Counted from the stretch's first letter, positions 32,861 to 42,265 are shown. The stretch is 64,000 bases of DNA from JAVDCA01 sp035293985 (GCA_035293985.1 DATGLS010000027.1:16033-80032), one strand, 5' to 3'. Numbers and translations are program-made. The notes: generated by a model not told the origin, from the sequence alone.

Positions 32861-34873
32861 ATGACAGCCCCGACCTCAGCTTCGTCTTCGTCGCCTTCTC
32901 CTCAATCTCCGTCGTCGTCCGCAACGTCGCCGCGACATTGGCTCGTGCTCGCCGTCGTGCTGATGGGCACGTTCATGGCGATCCTCGACGTCGCGATCGT
33001 CAACGTCGCGATCCCGTCGATCCGCGCCGATCTGCACGCGAGCTTCGGCGAGGTCGAGCTGGTGGTGACCGCCTATACGCTGACCTATGCGTGCCTGCTG
33101 GTGAGCGGCGGGCGACTCGGCGACCTCTACGGCCGCAAGCTCCTGTTCGTCACCGGCCTCGCCGTGTTCGGCGCGGCCTCGGCGCTGTGCGGGCTCGCGC
33201 CAAGCAGTTGGACGCTGATCGCGGCGCGCGCCGCACAAGGCGTCGGCGGCGCGCTGATGTACCCGCAGGTGCTCGCCATCATCCAGGTCACGTTCGCGGG
33301 AGAGGAACGCGGCAAGGCATTGGCCATCTTCGGGTCGGTCATCGGCGTTGCGGCGATCGCCGGGCAGATCCTCGGTGGGGCGCTGCTGGCCCTCGATCTG
33401 TGGCATCTCGAATGGCGGCCGATCTTCCTCATCAACGTGCCGCTCGCCGTCGGCACCATTCTGGGCGCGGTCTTCATTCTGCCGCGCGATCAGCGACAGG
33501 CGAACGTCGGGCTCGACATTGGCGGCGTGGCGCTCGCGGTGCCGGCGCTGCTGCTGCTGATCGTGCCGCTGCTCGAGGGCCGCGAGGCCGGCTGGCCGAC
33601 CTGGATGATCGCTTGTCTCGTCGGTTCCGTTCCGGCGCTCGCGCTTTTCGTCTGGTACGAGCGTTGGTTCGGCAAACGGGGCGGAACGCCGCTCGTGCCC
33701 ACCGACCTCTTCACGAGCCGCCGCTTCGCGGTCGGCGTCCCGATCGCGGCGCTGTTCATGGCGTCCACCGCCGGATTCCTCCTGGTTCTTGCGATCTATC
33801 TGCAGGTCGGGCTCGGGTTTTCGCCGATCGGTTCGGGTCTCACCTACACGCCGTCGGCGGTCGGCTTCCTGATCACGTCGCTGGCCGCGCCACGCTACGT
33901 GCCGCTGCTCGGCCGCCACGTGCTCACCCTCGGATATGTGGTCGGCGCCTTCGGGCTTCTCGGGACGGCGGCGACGGCCTTCGCGGCCGGCACGCACTTG
34001 CAGGGTTTCGAGCTCGCCCCGTGTCTCTTCATCGCCGGGCTCGGGCAGGGGCTGGGCATGAGCCCGCTGGTCGGCACGGTGATCGCGGGCCTCGGCCCAC
34101 GCGAGGCGGGCGCCGGCGCGGGCGTCGTCACCACGACGCTGCAGGTCGGCAACGCGCTGGGCGTCGCCCTCATCAGCCTGTTGTTTTTCGCGCAGGTCGG
34201 AAATGTGGGAGCCGGCGAGCCCGGCGCGGCGTACGCGAACGCGTTCGCCAAGGTCCTGCCGGCGAGCGCGGCGCTGTTGCTCATCGCCGCCGTCCTGGTG
34301 CGGCGATTGCCGAGCACGCCGTACGAGGTGAGCAACGCGCTGCTCGAGCGCCTGCCCGGGTGGAGCGGTCTTGCCTACTCGATGTTCCTGATGACCGGCG
34401 GCAGGGTCGGCGAGGGCCTTTTTCATGACGTGCTCGCGCGGGTGACCGAGCGGCGCACGTTGCGCACGCAGCGGGCGCCGGCGCCGCCCGGCGAATTCCT
34501 CGCCTTTCACTTTCACGCCGCCGAAGCCGATATGGCGTGGCTGCGCTACCTGATGCGCGAGGCGCTCGTGTGCGGCAACGGCGACGTCCCGCACGAAGCC
34601 GAGCGCGTGCCGGTGATCCAGGCGCAAGTGGACGAGGTTCGCCGCCGGCAGGCGGACGGATTGCTGCCGGCGCACATGGATCCCGCCCTGCTGCGGCTCG
34701 TCGGCTTTGCGCTCGTGAGCTATCCGCGGATGATGGCGCCGATCACCCGCATGACCACCGGAATGACGCCGGACGATCCGCGTTTCGTCGCCGCGTGGGA
34801 AAACATGCTGCGCGAGGTCGGCTCGCTGTTCCAGGACCAGGCGGCACGCGAGAGGGCACGAAGGCTGCCGTGA
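32861..34873 (+). CDS. DHA2-family MFS efflux pump fused to a TetR-like C-terminal domain
   Basis: This 670-residue protein has two parts. Residues 1-480 are a 14-helix MFS drug:H+ antiporter of the EmrB/QacA type, with GGRLGDLYGRK after helix 2 and the AAQGVGGALMYPQVLAII motif. After a 60-residue linker, residues about 544-660 (AWLRYLMREAL, then GLLPAHMDPALLRLVGFALVSYPRMM and DDPRFVAAWENMLREV) match the helical ligand-binding half of TetR repressors. The TetR DNA-binding half is missing, so this part may sense the drug on the cytosolic face. It is the last gene of a three-gene operon. The MFS call is firm; the TetR likeness is my reading. Confidence 0.8.
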   Translation: MTAPTSASSSSPSPQSPSSSATSPRHWLVLAVVLMGTFMAILDVAIVNVAIPSIRADLHASFGEVELVVTAYTLTYACLLVSGGRLGDLYGRKLLFVTGLAVFGAASALCGLAPSSWTLIAARAAQGVGGALMYPQVLAIIQVTFAGEERGKALAIFGSVIGVAAIAGQILGGALLALDLWHLEWRPIFLINVPLAVGTILGAVFILPRDQRQANVGLDIGGVALAVPALLLLIVPLLEGREAGWPTWMIACLVGSVPALALFVWYERWFGKRGGTPLVPTDLFTSRRFAVGVPIAALFMASTAGFLLVLAIYLQVGLGFSPIGSGLTYTPSAVGFLITSLAAPRYVPLLGRHVLTLGYVVGAFGLLGTAATAFAAGTHLQGFELAPCLFIAGLGQGLGMSPLVGTVIAGLGPREAGAGAGVVTTTLQVGNALGVALISLLFFAQVGNVGAGEPGAAYANAFAKVLPASAALLLIAAVLVRRLPSTPYEVSNALLERLPGWSGLAYSMFLMTGGRVGEGLFHDVLARVTERRTLRTQRAPAPPGEFLAFHFHAAEADMAWLRYLMREALVCGNGDVPHEAERVPVIQAQVDEVRRRQADGLLPAHMDPALLRLVGFALVSYPRMMAPITRMTTGMTPDDPRFVAAWENMLREVGSLFQDQAARERARRLP

Positions 34874-35127
34874 TTGGCGAGGGTGCGAAGGACCGCGACG
34901 GCAAGTCTGGTCGGCATTCGGTTCTCTCCAAGGCCCGGCGGCGGGCAAATTCTTCTAGTGCATGGCTATTGAGGCGCGGATGCCCTGGCAAGCCGGCCGT
35001 GTGCTTGCCCACCCCGGCTGCACAACTTGCGGCGAAAATGTTCTAGTATGCCTCGCGCCGACGATACCGGCGGCCCGGGGATGCTTGCGCGGCATCCTGC
35101 AGGCGGATCAGTGGCGTGGGAGCCGGA

Positions 35128-35835
35128 ATGCGTCGATGCATCGCTGTCTTCGTGGCGACGGTCGCCATCGCGTCGGCGGCGCCGCTGCCGGCGGGCGCCG
35201 CCTTTGCGCCGGATTCCGGGCTGGGCCGCTCATCGTCGGAGCGGGTCGGCCCGTCATTGCGTGTCCCGACCGAACGCATCGACGCGGCCGCGAAGGCCAG
35301 CATCAGCGCGCTCGACCTGCAGACCACGTTTCCCCGCCGCGAGGACCCGGTCCGATACAACATACCGGTTCCGGAAGTGCTCATCTGGATCGCCGTCGCG
35401 GTGGTCGCAGGCTTCGTCCTTTATGCGCTGCGCGATCCGCTGCTGGCGCTGCTGGGCAGGCGCAGCGAGCAATGGGAGACGGCGGAGGCCGGCGGCGACA
35501 CGACGATGCCGGCGCCCGGCGCCGACGCGCTCACGGCCGCCGATGCGCTGAGCCGCGAAGGCCGTTTCGTCGAAGCAATGCACCTGCTGCTGCTGCAGAG
35601 TCTCGCCGACATCCGTGAGCAGTTGCGCGAGACCTTCGCGGACTCGTGGACCAGCCGCGAGATCCTGCGCGGCGCGCGGCTCGACCCGGCGGGGCGCTCT
35701 TCGCTGCGCGAGATCATCGCGGCGGTGGAGCGCACCTATTTCGGCGGCTACCCGGCGCAAGGCGACGACTACGCGGCGTGCCGGCGCAATTTCGATTCCT
35801 TGCGCCGCATCTTGCGCGGCGGCGCGCCCGCGTGA
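35128..35835 (+). CDS. DUF4129-domain membrane protein
   Basis: This 235-residue protein has a signal peptide (residues 1-24), a periplasmic stretch of about 65 residues, one membrane helix (about residues 86-107) and a cytosolic C-terminal DUF4129 domain. That domain contains DALSREGRFVEAMHLLLLQSLADIRE and FADSWTSREILR. The family is found in MoxR/DUF58 clusters and its function is unknown. The ATG at 35128 follows GGGAG. It is the first gene of a six-gene operon. About 250 bases upstream hold no recognisable gene. Confidence 0.8.
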   Translation: MRRCIAVFVATVAIASAAPLPAGAAFAPDSGLGRSSSERVGPSLRVPTERIDAAAKASISALDLQTTFPRREDPVRYNIPVPEVLIWIAVAVVAGFVLYALRDPLLALLGRRSEQWETAEAGGDTTMPAPGADALTAADALSREGRFVEAMHLLLLQSLADIREQLRETFADSWTSREILRGARLDPAGRSSLREIIAAVERTYFGGYPAQGDDYAACRRNFDSLRRILRGGAPA

Positions 35836-35848
35836 CGGCCATAGCACC

Positions 35849-37114
35849 ATGAGCAGCTCCGGCAACTCGCGCACGATCGTCATCTGGCTCGTGGTGCTGA
35901 TCGCGCTCGGGGTCGGCACGCTCTTCTACTTCGTCGTCGGCGGCAGCCAGAGCACCGATACGGTCGGCGCGTCGACCTTCTCGCGCTCGGCGATCGGCTA
36001 TGCCGGCATCGCCGACGTCATGCACCGGGTCGGGGTGCGCGTGATCAAGAGCCGCGGCGATTCGGTCGCCAAGGTCAATCTGCAGGGCGTGCTGGTCGTC
36101 GCCGAGCCGTCGGGCACCGCGTCGCCGCAACTGATGAGCAGCCTGCTCAACGCCCGCACGGTCCTGCTCGTCCTGCCGAAATGGACCGGCGTGCCGAGCA
36201 CCAGCCACGCCGGGTGGATCGATTCGGTCACCGACCTGCGCGCCTTATCGGTACGCGAGGCCTCCCATCTCTCCATCGACGTCGTGCGCCTTCCCGTCGC
36301 GCCGACCTGGACGCACAACGAGATCGGCCGGGTCCCGGTGTTCTCCGACAACGTCCAGCTCATCAGGTCCTCGCGCCTGCGGCCGATCGTCGGCAGCGAC
36401 AAGGGCATGCTGGTCGGCGAGCAGCGCAGCGGCGCGCGGCGCCTGTGGGTGCTGGCCGACCCAGACGTGATGGAGAACTACGGCCTCGGCTCCGCCGCCA
36501 ACGCCGAGTTCTCGGTCGCGCTGATCGACGCGCTACGTGGCGAGGACGGCAATGTGGTCTTCGACGAGACCGTGCACGGCTTCAGCGACGCCGGCAGCTC
36601 GCCGCTCGCGATCCTCTTCCAGTTTCCCTTCGTGCTGGTGACCGTGCAGGGCGCCGTCGCGGTAGCGCTGCTGCTGTGGGCGACCATGCGCCGGTTCGGC
36701 GCGCCCATCGCGCTGCCGCCGGCGCTGCAGGCGGGCAAGCGCAGCCTGATCGAGACGACCGCGAACCTGTTCGCGCATACGCGTCACCGCCCGATCATCC
36801 TGCAGCGCTACATCCACGAGATCGTGCAGGACGTGGGGCGCCAGTTGCATGCGCCGGCCGGGCTCGGCGAGGCGGGGCTGGTGGACTGGCTGCGGCGCGT
36901 CGGCCGCTCGCGCGACGTCGAGGCCGATTGCGGGGAGATCCTGCGGCGCGCCGACGAGCTGGTGGCGAGCCGGCGCGGCGGCGCGGCGCTGTCGGCGCTC
37001 GCGCGCGACATTTTTCGATGGAAGCGGGAGGTGACGGATGGAGTTCCGGGATATTCGCGGCTTGACCGAAACGATCCGGAGCGAGATCGGCAAGGCCGTC
37101 GTCGGGCAGGATGA
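35849..37114 (+). CDS. DUF4350-domain membrane protein
   Basis: This 421-residue protein has an N-terminal membrane helix (about residues 10-30). A DUF4350-like domain follows with STFSRSAIGYAGIADVMHRVGVRV and LWVLADPDVMENYGL, then a second helix near residues 258-277 (FPFVLVTVQGAVAVALLLW) and a cytosolic tail. DUF4350 resembles the glutamine-amidotransferase-like fold of GldG/ABC-accessory proteins but its role is unknown. It starts 13 bases after the DUF4129 gene. Unusually, its reading frame runs 77 bases into the MoxR gene; the last 26 residues are basic and probably fortuitous. Confidence 0.78.
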   Translation: MSSSGNSRTIVIWLVVLIALGVGTLFYFVVGGSQSTDTVGASTFSRSAIGYAGIADVMHRVGVRVIKSRGDSVAKVNLQGVLVVAEPSGTASPQLMSSLLNARTVLLVLPKWTGVPSTSHAGWIDSVTDLRALSVREASHLSIDVVRLPVAPTWTHNEIGRVPVFSDNVQLIRSSRLRPIVGSDKGMLVGEQRSGARRLWVLADPDVMENYGLGSAANAEFSVALIDALRGEDGNVVFDETVHGFSDAGSSPLAILFQFPFVLVTVQGAVAVALLLWATMRRFGAPIALPPALQAGKRSLIETTANLFAHTRHRPIILQRYIHEIVQDVGRQLHAPAGLGEAGLVDWLRRVGRSRDVEADCGEILRRADELVASRRGGAALSALARDIFRWKREVTDGVPGYSRLDRNDPERDRQGRRRAG

Positions 37115-37994
37115 CGTCATCGACCTGATGCTGACCAGCCTGCTGGTCAACGGCCATATCCTGCTCGAGGGCGTGCCCGGCACGGCTAAGACGTTGCTGG
37201 CGCAATGCTTCGCGGCGAGCCTGTCGATCAAGTTCGGCCGCATCCAGTTCACGCCCGACCTGATGCCGGGGGACGTGCTCGGCACAAACCTGTTCAACTT
37301 CCAGACCAACGCTTTCACGCTCACCAAGGGGCCGATCTTCACCGAGCTCCTGCTCGCAGACGAGATCAACCGCGCGCCGCCGAAGACGCAGGCCGCGCTG
37401 CTGCAGGCGATGAACGAGCGCATCGTGACGATCGACGGGCGCGACTATGCGCTCGGCGACGACTTCATGGTCATCGCGACGCAGAATCCGATCGAGCAGC
37501 AGGGCACCTATCCGCTTCCCGAGGCGCAGCTCGACCGCTTTCTGTTCAAGATCGTGATCGACCATCCGGGCCGCGACGAGGAGCGCGAGATCGTGCGCCG
37601 GCACGGCCATCGCTCCGCCATGCCGCGGCTCGAGGACTTCGGCCTGAAAGCGGTCGCCGATTCACACATGCTCACGGCGGTGCGCGACGAGGTGATGCGC
37701 ATCCACCTTTCCGAGGAGCTGCTCGACTACATCGTCGACGTCATCCGCGGCACGCGCGAGCATGCCTCGCTCGACGTCGGCGCCTCGACCCGCGCCGCCA
37801 ACATGCTGGCATCGGCGGCGCGCGCGTTCGCAGCCCTCAACGGGCGCGACTTCGTCATCCCGGACGACGTCAAGATCCTGGCGCTGCCGGCGCTGCGCCA
37901 TCGCGTGATCCTGTCGGCGAGCGCCGAGATCGAGGGGCTCTCGGCCGACCGGGTCGTGAGCGAGATTCTCGACCGCACGGCGGCGCCGCGATGA
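37038..37994 (+). CDS. MoxR-family AAA+ ATPase
   Basis: This 318-residue chaperone-like ATPase has Walker A GVPGTAKT near residue 45, Walker B LLLADEINRAPP near residue 107 and sensor 1 IATQNPIEQQGTYPLPEAQLDRF near residue 147. The C-terminal lid domain carries the sensor 2 region. MoxR proteins remodel or activate partner proteins, often with VWA-domain adaptors; here the adaptor is the DUF58 protein encoded next. Its excellent ribosome site (GGGAGGTGAC) lies within the DUF4350 coding region, giving a 77-base overlap. Start and stop overlap the next gene as ATGA. Confidence 0.92.
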   Translation: MEFRDIRGLTETIRSEIGKAVVGQDDVIDLMLTSLLVNGHILLEGVPGTAKTLLAQCFAASLSIKFGRIQFTPDLMPGDVLGTNLFNFQTNAFTLTKGPIFTELLLADEINRAPPKTQAALLQAMNERIVTIDGRDYALGDDFMVIATQNPIEQQGTYPLPEAQLDRFLFKIVIDHPGRDEEREIVRRHGHRSAMPRLEDFGLKAVADSHMLTAVRDEVMRIHLSEELLDYIVDVIRGTREHASLDVGASTRAANMLASAARAFAALNGRDFVIPDDVKILALPALRHRVILSASAEIEGLSADRVVSEILDRTAAPR

Positions 37995-39304
37995 TCCAGC
38001 CGACGCTGCGCGCGTTCACGATCTTCGCCATCGGCGTGCCGCTCGCCCTGTTGCTCGCGATCTACGATCCGGCGCTGTGGCTGTGGTCGTTCGCGTATGG
38101 CGCGCTGGTCTTGGCTGTGATCGCGGCCGATTTCGCCCGGGCCTTTCCGCCGCGCCGCCTGCAGGCGACCGTGGACACCCCGCATAGCCTGCAGGTCGGC
38201 GACCATGGGCTCCTGACGGTGACGATCGCACCGGCCGCGCGGCAGCGGCGGCTCTCGTTCGAGCTGGTGCGCGAGCAGTCGCCCGACGCCGACCCGGGCG
38301 AGATCGTCCGTGTGGTGCGCGAGCCCGGGCAGGCCGCGCAGGTGCGCTTTCCGCTGTGGGCGCAGCGGCGCGGCAAGATGCACATCATCGGGATCTGGGT
38401 GCGCTGGCGCGGCCCGTTCGGGCTCGTCCAGCTCAGCCGGCGCATCGCCGTCGATCGCTTGATCGACGTCGTGCCGAACGTGCGCGGGGTGCGCAGCTCG
38501 GCGCTGCAGTTCTTCTCACGCGAGGTTCTGTTCGGCAACAAGGTGCAGGAGCAGCGCGGCGAGGGCACCGAGTTCGACGCACTGCGCGAGTATACGGCCG
38601 GGCTCGACAGCCGCTTCATCGACTGGAAGCACTCGGCGCGCCATCGCAAGCTCTTGAGCAAGGAGTTCCGCACGGAGCGCAACCACCAGATCATCCTCGC
38701 GTTCGACACCGGCTACCTCATGGTCGACCCGGTCGACGGGCTGCCGCGGCTCGATCACGCCATCAATGCGGGCCTGCTGCTCGCCTGGATCTCGCTGCAG
38801 GGCGGCGACTTCGTCGGGCTGCTCGCTTTCGACGAGGTGCTGCGCCAGTATCATCAGCCGCGCCGCGGGGTCGCCAATTTCCCGCGCCTGCAGCGCGCGA
38901 CCGCCGGGCTCGACTATCGCCACAGCGAGACCAACTTCACGCTCGGCCTCGCCGAGCTCGGCGCGCGGCTGCAGCGGCGCGCGCTGGTGATCCTGTTCAC
39001 CGATTTCGTCGACACCGTCACGGCCGAGCTGATGATCGAGGCGACGCAGCGGATCGCGAGGCGCCACGTCGTGGTCTTCGTAACCCTGCGCGATGCGATC
39101 CTGCACGGGCTCGCCGACGCGCCGCCGGTCTCGTTCGGGGCCGTCGCCCAATCCGTGATCGCGCACGGCTTCCTGCGCGAACGTCTCACCGTGTTCGAGC
39201 GGCTGCAGCGGATCGGCATCCACTGTCTCGACGTGCCGAGCCGCTCGTTGCCGGTCGGGCTGATCAATCGTTATCTTATGATCAAGCAGCGAGGCCTGTT
39301 GTGA
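37991..39304 (+). CDS. DUF58 protein (VWA-like partner of MoxR)
   Basis: This 437-residue protein has two N-terminal membrane helices (about residues 8-48) followed by a beta-rich stretch. The DUF58 core contains EGTEFDALREYTAGLDSRFIDWKHSARH, then a VWA-type segment ILAFDTGYLM. DUF58 proteins are almost always encoded with MoxR ATPases and are thought to be their membrane-bound adaptors. ATGA overlap with moxR and GTGA overlap with the next gene show translational coupling and probably fixed stoichiometry. Confidence 0.88.
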   Translation: MIQPTLRAFTIFAIGVPLALLLAIYDPALWLWSFAYGALVLAVIAADFARAFPPRRLQATVDTPHSLQVGDHGLLTVTIAPAARQRRLSFELVREQSPDADPGEIVRVVREPGQAAQVRFPLWAQRRGKMHIIGIWVRWRGPFGLVQLSRRIAVDRLIDVVPNVRGVRSSALQFFSREVLFGNKVQEQRGEGTEFDALREYTAGLDSRFIDWKHSARHRKLLSKEFRTERNHQIILAFDTGYLMVDPVDGLPRLDHAINAGLLLAWISLQGGDFVGLLAFDEVLRQYHQPRRGVANFPRLQRATAGLDYRHSETNFTLGLAELGARLQRRALVILFTDFVDTVTAELMIEATQRIARRHVVVFVTLRDAILHGLADAPPVSFGAVAQSVIAHGFLRERLTVFERLQRIGIHCLDVPSRSLPVGLINRYLMIKQRGLL

Positions 39305-40359
39305 GCATCGAGAGCGAGATCGCGAGCGAGGTGGCAGGGCTGCAGCCGGGGCAGCGGCCGGCCATCACGCTCAAGAGCGCCGAGTTCCGCCGCACCCGCG
39401 AGCAGGGCTGGGCGGATTTGGAAAAGCTGATCGGCATCACCCAGGGCAAGGGCGTGCGGGCGCTTTCGCCTGACGAGCTCGAGCGCATGCCGCAGCTCTA
39501 CCGTGCGACGCTCTCCTCGCTGTCGGTTGCGCGCGCGATCGCGCTCGACCGCAACCTGCTGCTCTACCTGGAAAGCCTGTCGCTGCGCGCCTACCTGGCG
39601 CTGTACTCGCCGCGCATCGGGATCATCGAAGCCGGCCGCCAGTTCCTGCGCGCGTTTCCGGCCGCCGTTATTTCGGCGCGCTGGCACGTGCTGATCGCCT
39701 TCCTGTCCCTCGCGCTCGGCATCGTGGCGGGCTTCTGGCTCACGATCGGCGACGAGAGCTGGTTCACCACCTTCGTGCCGGGCTGGCTCTCCGGCGGGCG
39801 GGGCGTCGCGAGCACGCGGGCGTCGCTGCTCAACGGCGAAATCTTCGCGCCGTGGCCCGGCTTTGCGGTCTCACTCGGCATCGTCTCCAACTACCTGTTC
39901 AGCCACAACACGCTGGTCGGCATCCTCTCCTTCAGCCTCGGCCTTTTCGCCGGCGTGCCGACCGTCCTGCTGCTCGCCTACCAGGGGCTCACTCTCGGCG
40001 CCTTCCTGGCGCTGCACTACAATCGCGACCTCACCGTCGATTTCCTCGGCTGGTTGTCGATTCACGGCGTGACCGAGCTCACGGCCATCGTGCTGTTCGG
40101 CGCGGGCGGGCTCGTGCTCGCCGAGAAGATGCTGTTTCCCGACCGCTATTCGCGCGTCGACAGCCTCGCGCTGCACGGCCGCCGCGCCGCCGAGATCGCC
40201 GTCGGCGCCGTGATGATGCTGTTCGTCGCCGGGATCCTGGAAGGCGAGTTCCGCCAGCTCGTCGCCTCGACGCCGTGGCGCTTCGTCATCGCGGCCGCGA
40301 GCGCGGTCGGCTGGCTCTGCTATCTCATCTTGCTGCGGCCGCGGGAGCCGGCGCTGTGA
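39301..40359 (+). CDS. SpoIIM-like (DUF95) integral membrane protein
   Basis: This 352-residue protein has a cytosolic N-terminal region of about 100 residues and five or six membrane segments in the stage II sporulation protein M pattern (SpoIIM/DUF95). Examples are GIVSNYLFSHNTLVGILSFSLGLFAGVPTVLLLAYQG and LSIHGVTELTAIVLFGAGG. In spore formers SpoIIM belongs to a peptidoglycan-degrading complex; in non-sporulating bacteria the family occurs with MoxR/DUF58/RDD genes and its role is open. The GTG start overlaps the DUF58 stop by four bases, as does the stop with the next gene. Confidence 0.85.
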   Translation: MSIESEIASEVAGLQPGQRPAITLKSAEFRRTREQGWADLEKLIGITQGKGVRALSPDELERMPQLYRATLSSLSVARAIALDRNLLLYLESLSLRAYLALYSPRIGIIEAGRQFLRAFPAAVISARWHVLIAFLSLALGIVAGFWLTIGDESWFTTFVPGWLSGGRGVASTRASLLNGEIFAPWPGFAVSLGIVSNYLFSHNTLVGILSFSLGLFAGVPTVLLLAYQGLTLGAFLALHYNRDLTVDFLGWLSIHGVTELTAIVLFGAGGLVLAEKMLFPDRYSRVDSLALHGRRAAEIAVGAVMMLFVAGILEGEFRQLVASTPWRFVIAAASAVGWLCYLILLRPREPAL

Positions 40360-41255
40360 CCACGACCGACGCCGCCGCCAATGTGCTGCGCCGCGAGTGG
40401 CGCAAGCGGCGCGAGATCGTGACGCCCGAGGCCGTCCCGCTGACCGTCGAGCTCGCCGAGTTCAGCGAGCGCGCCATCGCGCTGCTGATCGACCTCGTGA
40501 TCCTGTTCGTCGCGATCTTCGTGCTCCTGTTCATGCTCGCCTTCCTGACGGTGAAAGGATTGAGCGGCGTCGTGTTCGTCGGCGTGCTGATGCTCGTGCT
40601 GTTCTTCTCCCGCGTCGTCTATTTCATCCACTTCGAGCTCACGGCGCGCGGCGCCACGCCCGGCAAGCGCGCGGTCGGCATCCGCGTCGTCGACCGCCGC
40701 GGCGGCCCGCTGCAGGCGTCGGCGGTGATCGCCCGCAACCTGACGCGCGAGATCGAGATCTTCCTCCCGCTGAGCATGCTCATCTCCGCGGGCGGCGGCG
40801 GCCCGGGCGTGCACTGGGGCTACCTGCTGTTGCTCGGCTGGATGATCTGCTTCCTCGCCTTGATGTTCTTCAACCGCGACCGCATGCGGGCGGGGGACCT
40901 GATCGCCGGCACCATGGTGATCGCGCTGCCGCGCCAGCGCCTGCTCGGCGACCTGGTCGAGGCCCGCGCGCGCTTCGTGTTCGCCGACGACCAGCTGGAG
41001 GCCTACGGCAAGCGCGAGCTGCAGGTGCTCGAGGACCTGCTGCGGCGGCCGAACGACCGCGAGACGCAGGTGCTGCTGCGCGACGTCGCCGACCGGATCT
41101 GCCGCAAGATCGCCTGGCCGCAGCCCCTGCCGCCGGCCGACACGGTGCCGTTCCTGCGCGACTTCTACACGGCGCAGCGCGCCTTTCTGGAGCGCGAGCA
41201 GCTGTTCGGCCGCCCGCGCGCCGACAAGTTCGAGGCGGCGGCGAAGCGCGACTAG
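40356..41255 (+). CDS. RDD-family membrane protein
   Basis: This 299-residue protein shows the RDD pattern: FSERAIALLIDLVILFVAIF as helix 1, ARGATPGKRAVGIRVVDRRGGPLQASAVIARNL as the cytosolic loop, and DRMRAGDLIAGTMVI near the end of the domain. A C-terminal cytosolic extension of about 110 residues follows. RDD proteins are small membrane proteins that have been proposed to transport ions or to act as membrane partners. It is the last gene of the six-gene operon, coupled by a GTGA overlap, and converges with the membrane-protein paralogue that ends 8 bases further on. Confidence 0.85.
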   Translation: MTTTDAAANVLRREWRKRREIVTPEAVPLTVELAEFSERAIALLIDLVILFVAIFVLLFMLAFLTVKGLSGVVFVGVLMLVLFFSRVVYFIHFELTARGATPGKRAVGIRVVDRRGGPLQASAVIARNLTREIEIFLPLSMLISAGGGGPGVHWGYLLLLGWMICFLALMFFNRDRMRAGDLIAGTMVIALPRQRLLGDLVEARARFVFADDQLEAYGKRELQVLEDLLRRPNDRETQVLLRDVADRICRKIAWPQPLPPADTVPFLRDFYTAQRAFLEREQLFGRPRADKFEAAAKRD

Positions 41256-41262
41256 CTTCGTC

Positions 41263-42123
41263 TCAGTCGAAGATCGACGCGATCTGCGAGGTGTCGACGC
41301 CTTCCTTGGCGACTCGCAGGTCGTGATACGTCATGATCACGACGCAATCGATGTAGGCGATCAAGATCACGAACCAAGCCAAGCCGACGAGGACGGAGAG
41401 CACGGGGCTCGCCACGGCGACCGCGAGCTGGATGAGCCGCTCGGCGACGATCACGGCGAAGATCAGCAGCACGATGCCGGTGATCTTCCAGCGGTAGCCC
41501 CGGGTCAGCTCGGCGCTGCGGACCATGCTGGAGAACCCGCCCAGGCCTTCGACGACGCAAGCTGGCGCCGCCACCAGCCACATGACGATCAGAAAGAACG
41601 GCGGCACCGCGACGAGCGGCAGCAACACCAACGCGAAGCCGCCGAGCACGCGGCCGATCGCCGCGAAGACGAAGGAAGCAAAGAGCATCACGAGGATGAG
41701 CGCGAGCCCCACCAGCAGGCTCAGGCCCGTGAGCGGCAGGATCCTCGTCAGCACCCGCTGCAGTGCCTCGAGTGGGCGCAGCGGCTGACCGCGCAGGCGC
41801 TGAAAGGCTCCCATCAGGAGCACGCCCTGGCCGATCATGTTGAAACAAAGGATGAGGAGGGCAGCGACGATGATGACGACGATCCCGGCGAGGCCGAGTG
41901 TCCACGGCGAGCCGGCAGGCCCGCGAGGGCCGGCGATCATCACGGTCCCGCTCGCCCCGCCGAACACGAAGCCGACCCCGACGCCGATTATCACGTAGGA
42001 CAACAGGAGCAGGATCGGGACCGTGAGGAAGAAGATGATGTTGCGGGTGAGAATGCTCCACGCCCGGCTGATCACGTCGCCGACGCGAAAATCTCCGCCC
42101 GCGTTGATCGAGGCGAGCGTCAT
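41263..42123 (-). CDS. Polytopic membrane protein, paralogue 1 of three
   Basis: This 286-residue protein has about six hydrophobic segments separated by short loops. Its conserved termini are FRVGDVISRAWSIL at the start and MTYHDLRVAKEGVDTSQIASIFD at the end, with APACVVEGLGGFSSMVRSAELTRGYRWKI in the middle. The pattern is like the glycerophosphodiester-phosphodiesterase membrane domain (GPDPase_memb/YciC-like) proteins, of unknown function. It is the nearest of three tandem copies to the MoxR operon, and is convergent with it. The ATG at 42123 opens directly onto the conserved start. Confidence 0.78.
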   Translation of the reverse strand: MTLASINAGGDFRVGDVISRAWSILTRNIIFFLTVPILLLLSYVIIGVGVGFVFGGASGTVMIAGPRGPAGSPWTLGLAGIVVIIVAALLILCFNMIGQGVLLMGAFQRLRGQPLRPLEALQRVLTRILPLTGLSLLVGLALILVMLFASFVFAAIGRVLGGFALVLLPLVAVPPFFLIVMWLVAAPACVVEGLGGFSSMVRSAELTRGYRWKITGIVLLIFAVIVAERLIQLAVAVASPVLSVLVGLAWFVILIAYIDCVVIMTYHDLRVAKEGVDTSQIASIFD

Positions 42124-42265
42124 CGGATGCCTCCCATCACGACGGAAATCGCGCGCAGGCGTTGTCGCAAGTCAACCGTGCACCCATCGGCTTGTCAATC
42201 GAGGGCGCCTGCAGCGGCCGCGTCGCCGCGCAGCGGCAGGACGAGCGACCAGCGCTGCGGTGATC

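Noticed and set aside
32876..34948. A 690-codon minus-strand frame opposite the MFS fusion gene
   Set aside because: The predicted product is Arg/Gln/His-rich low-complexity sequence with no family pattern, while the plus strand codes a clear MFS protein.
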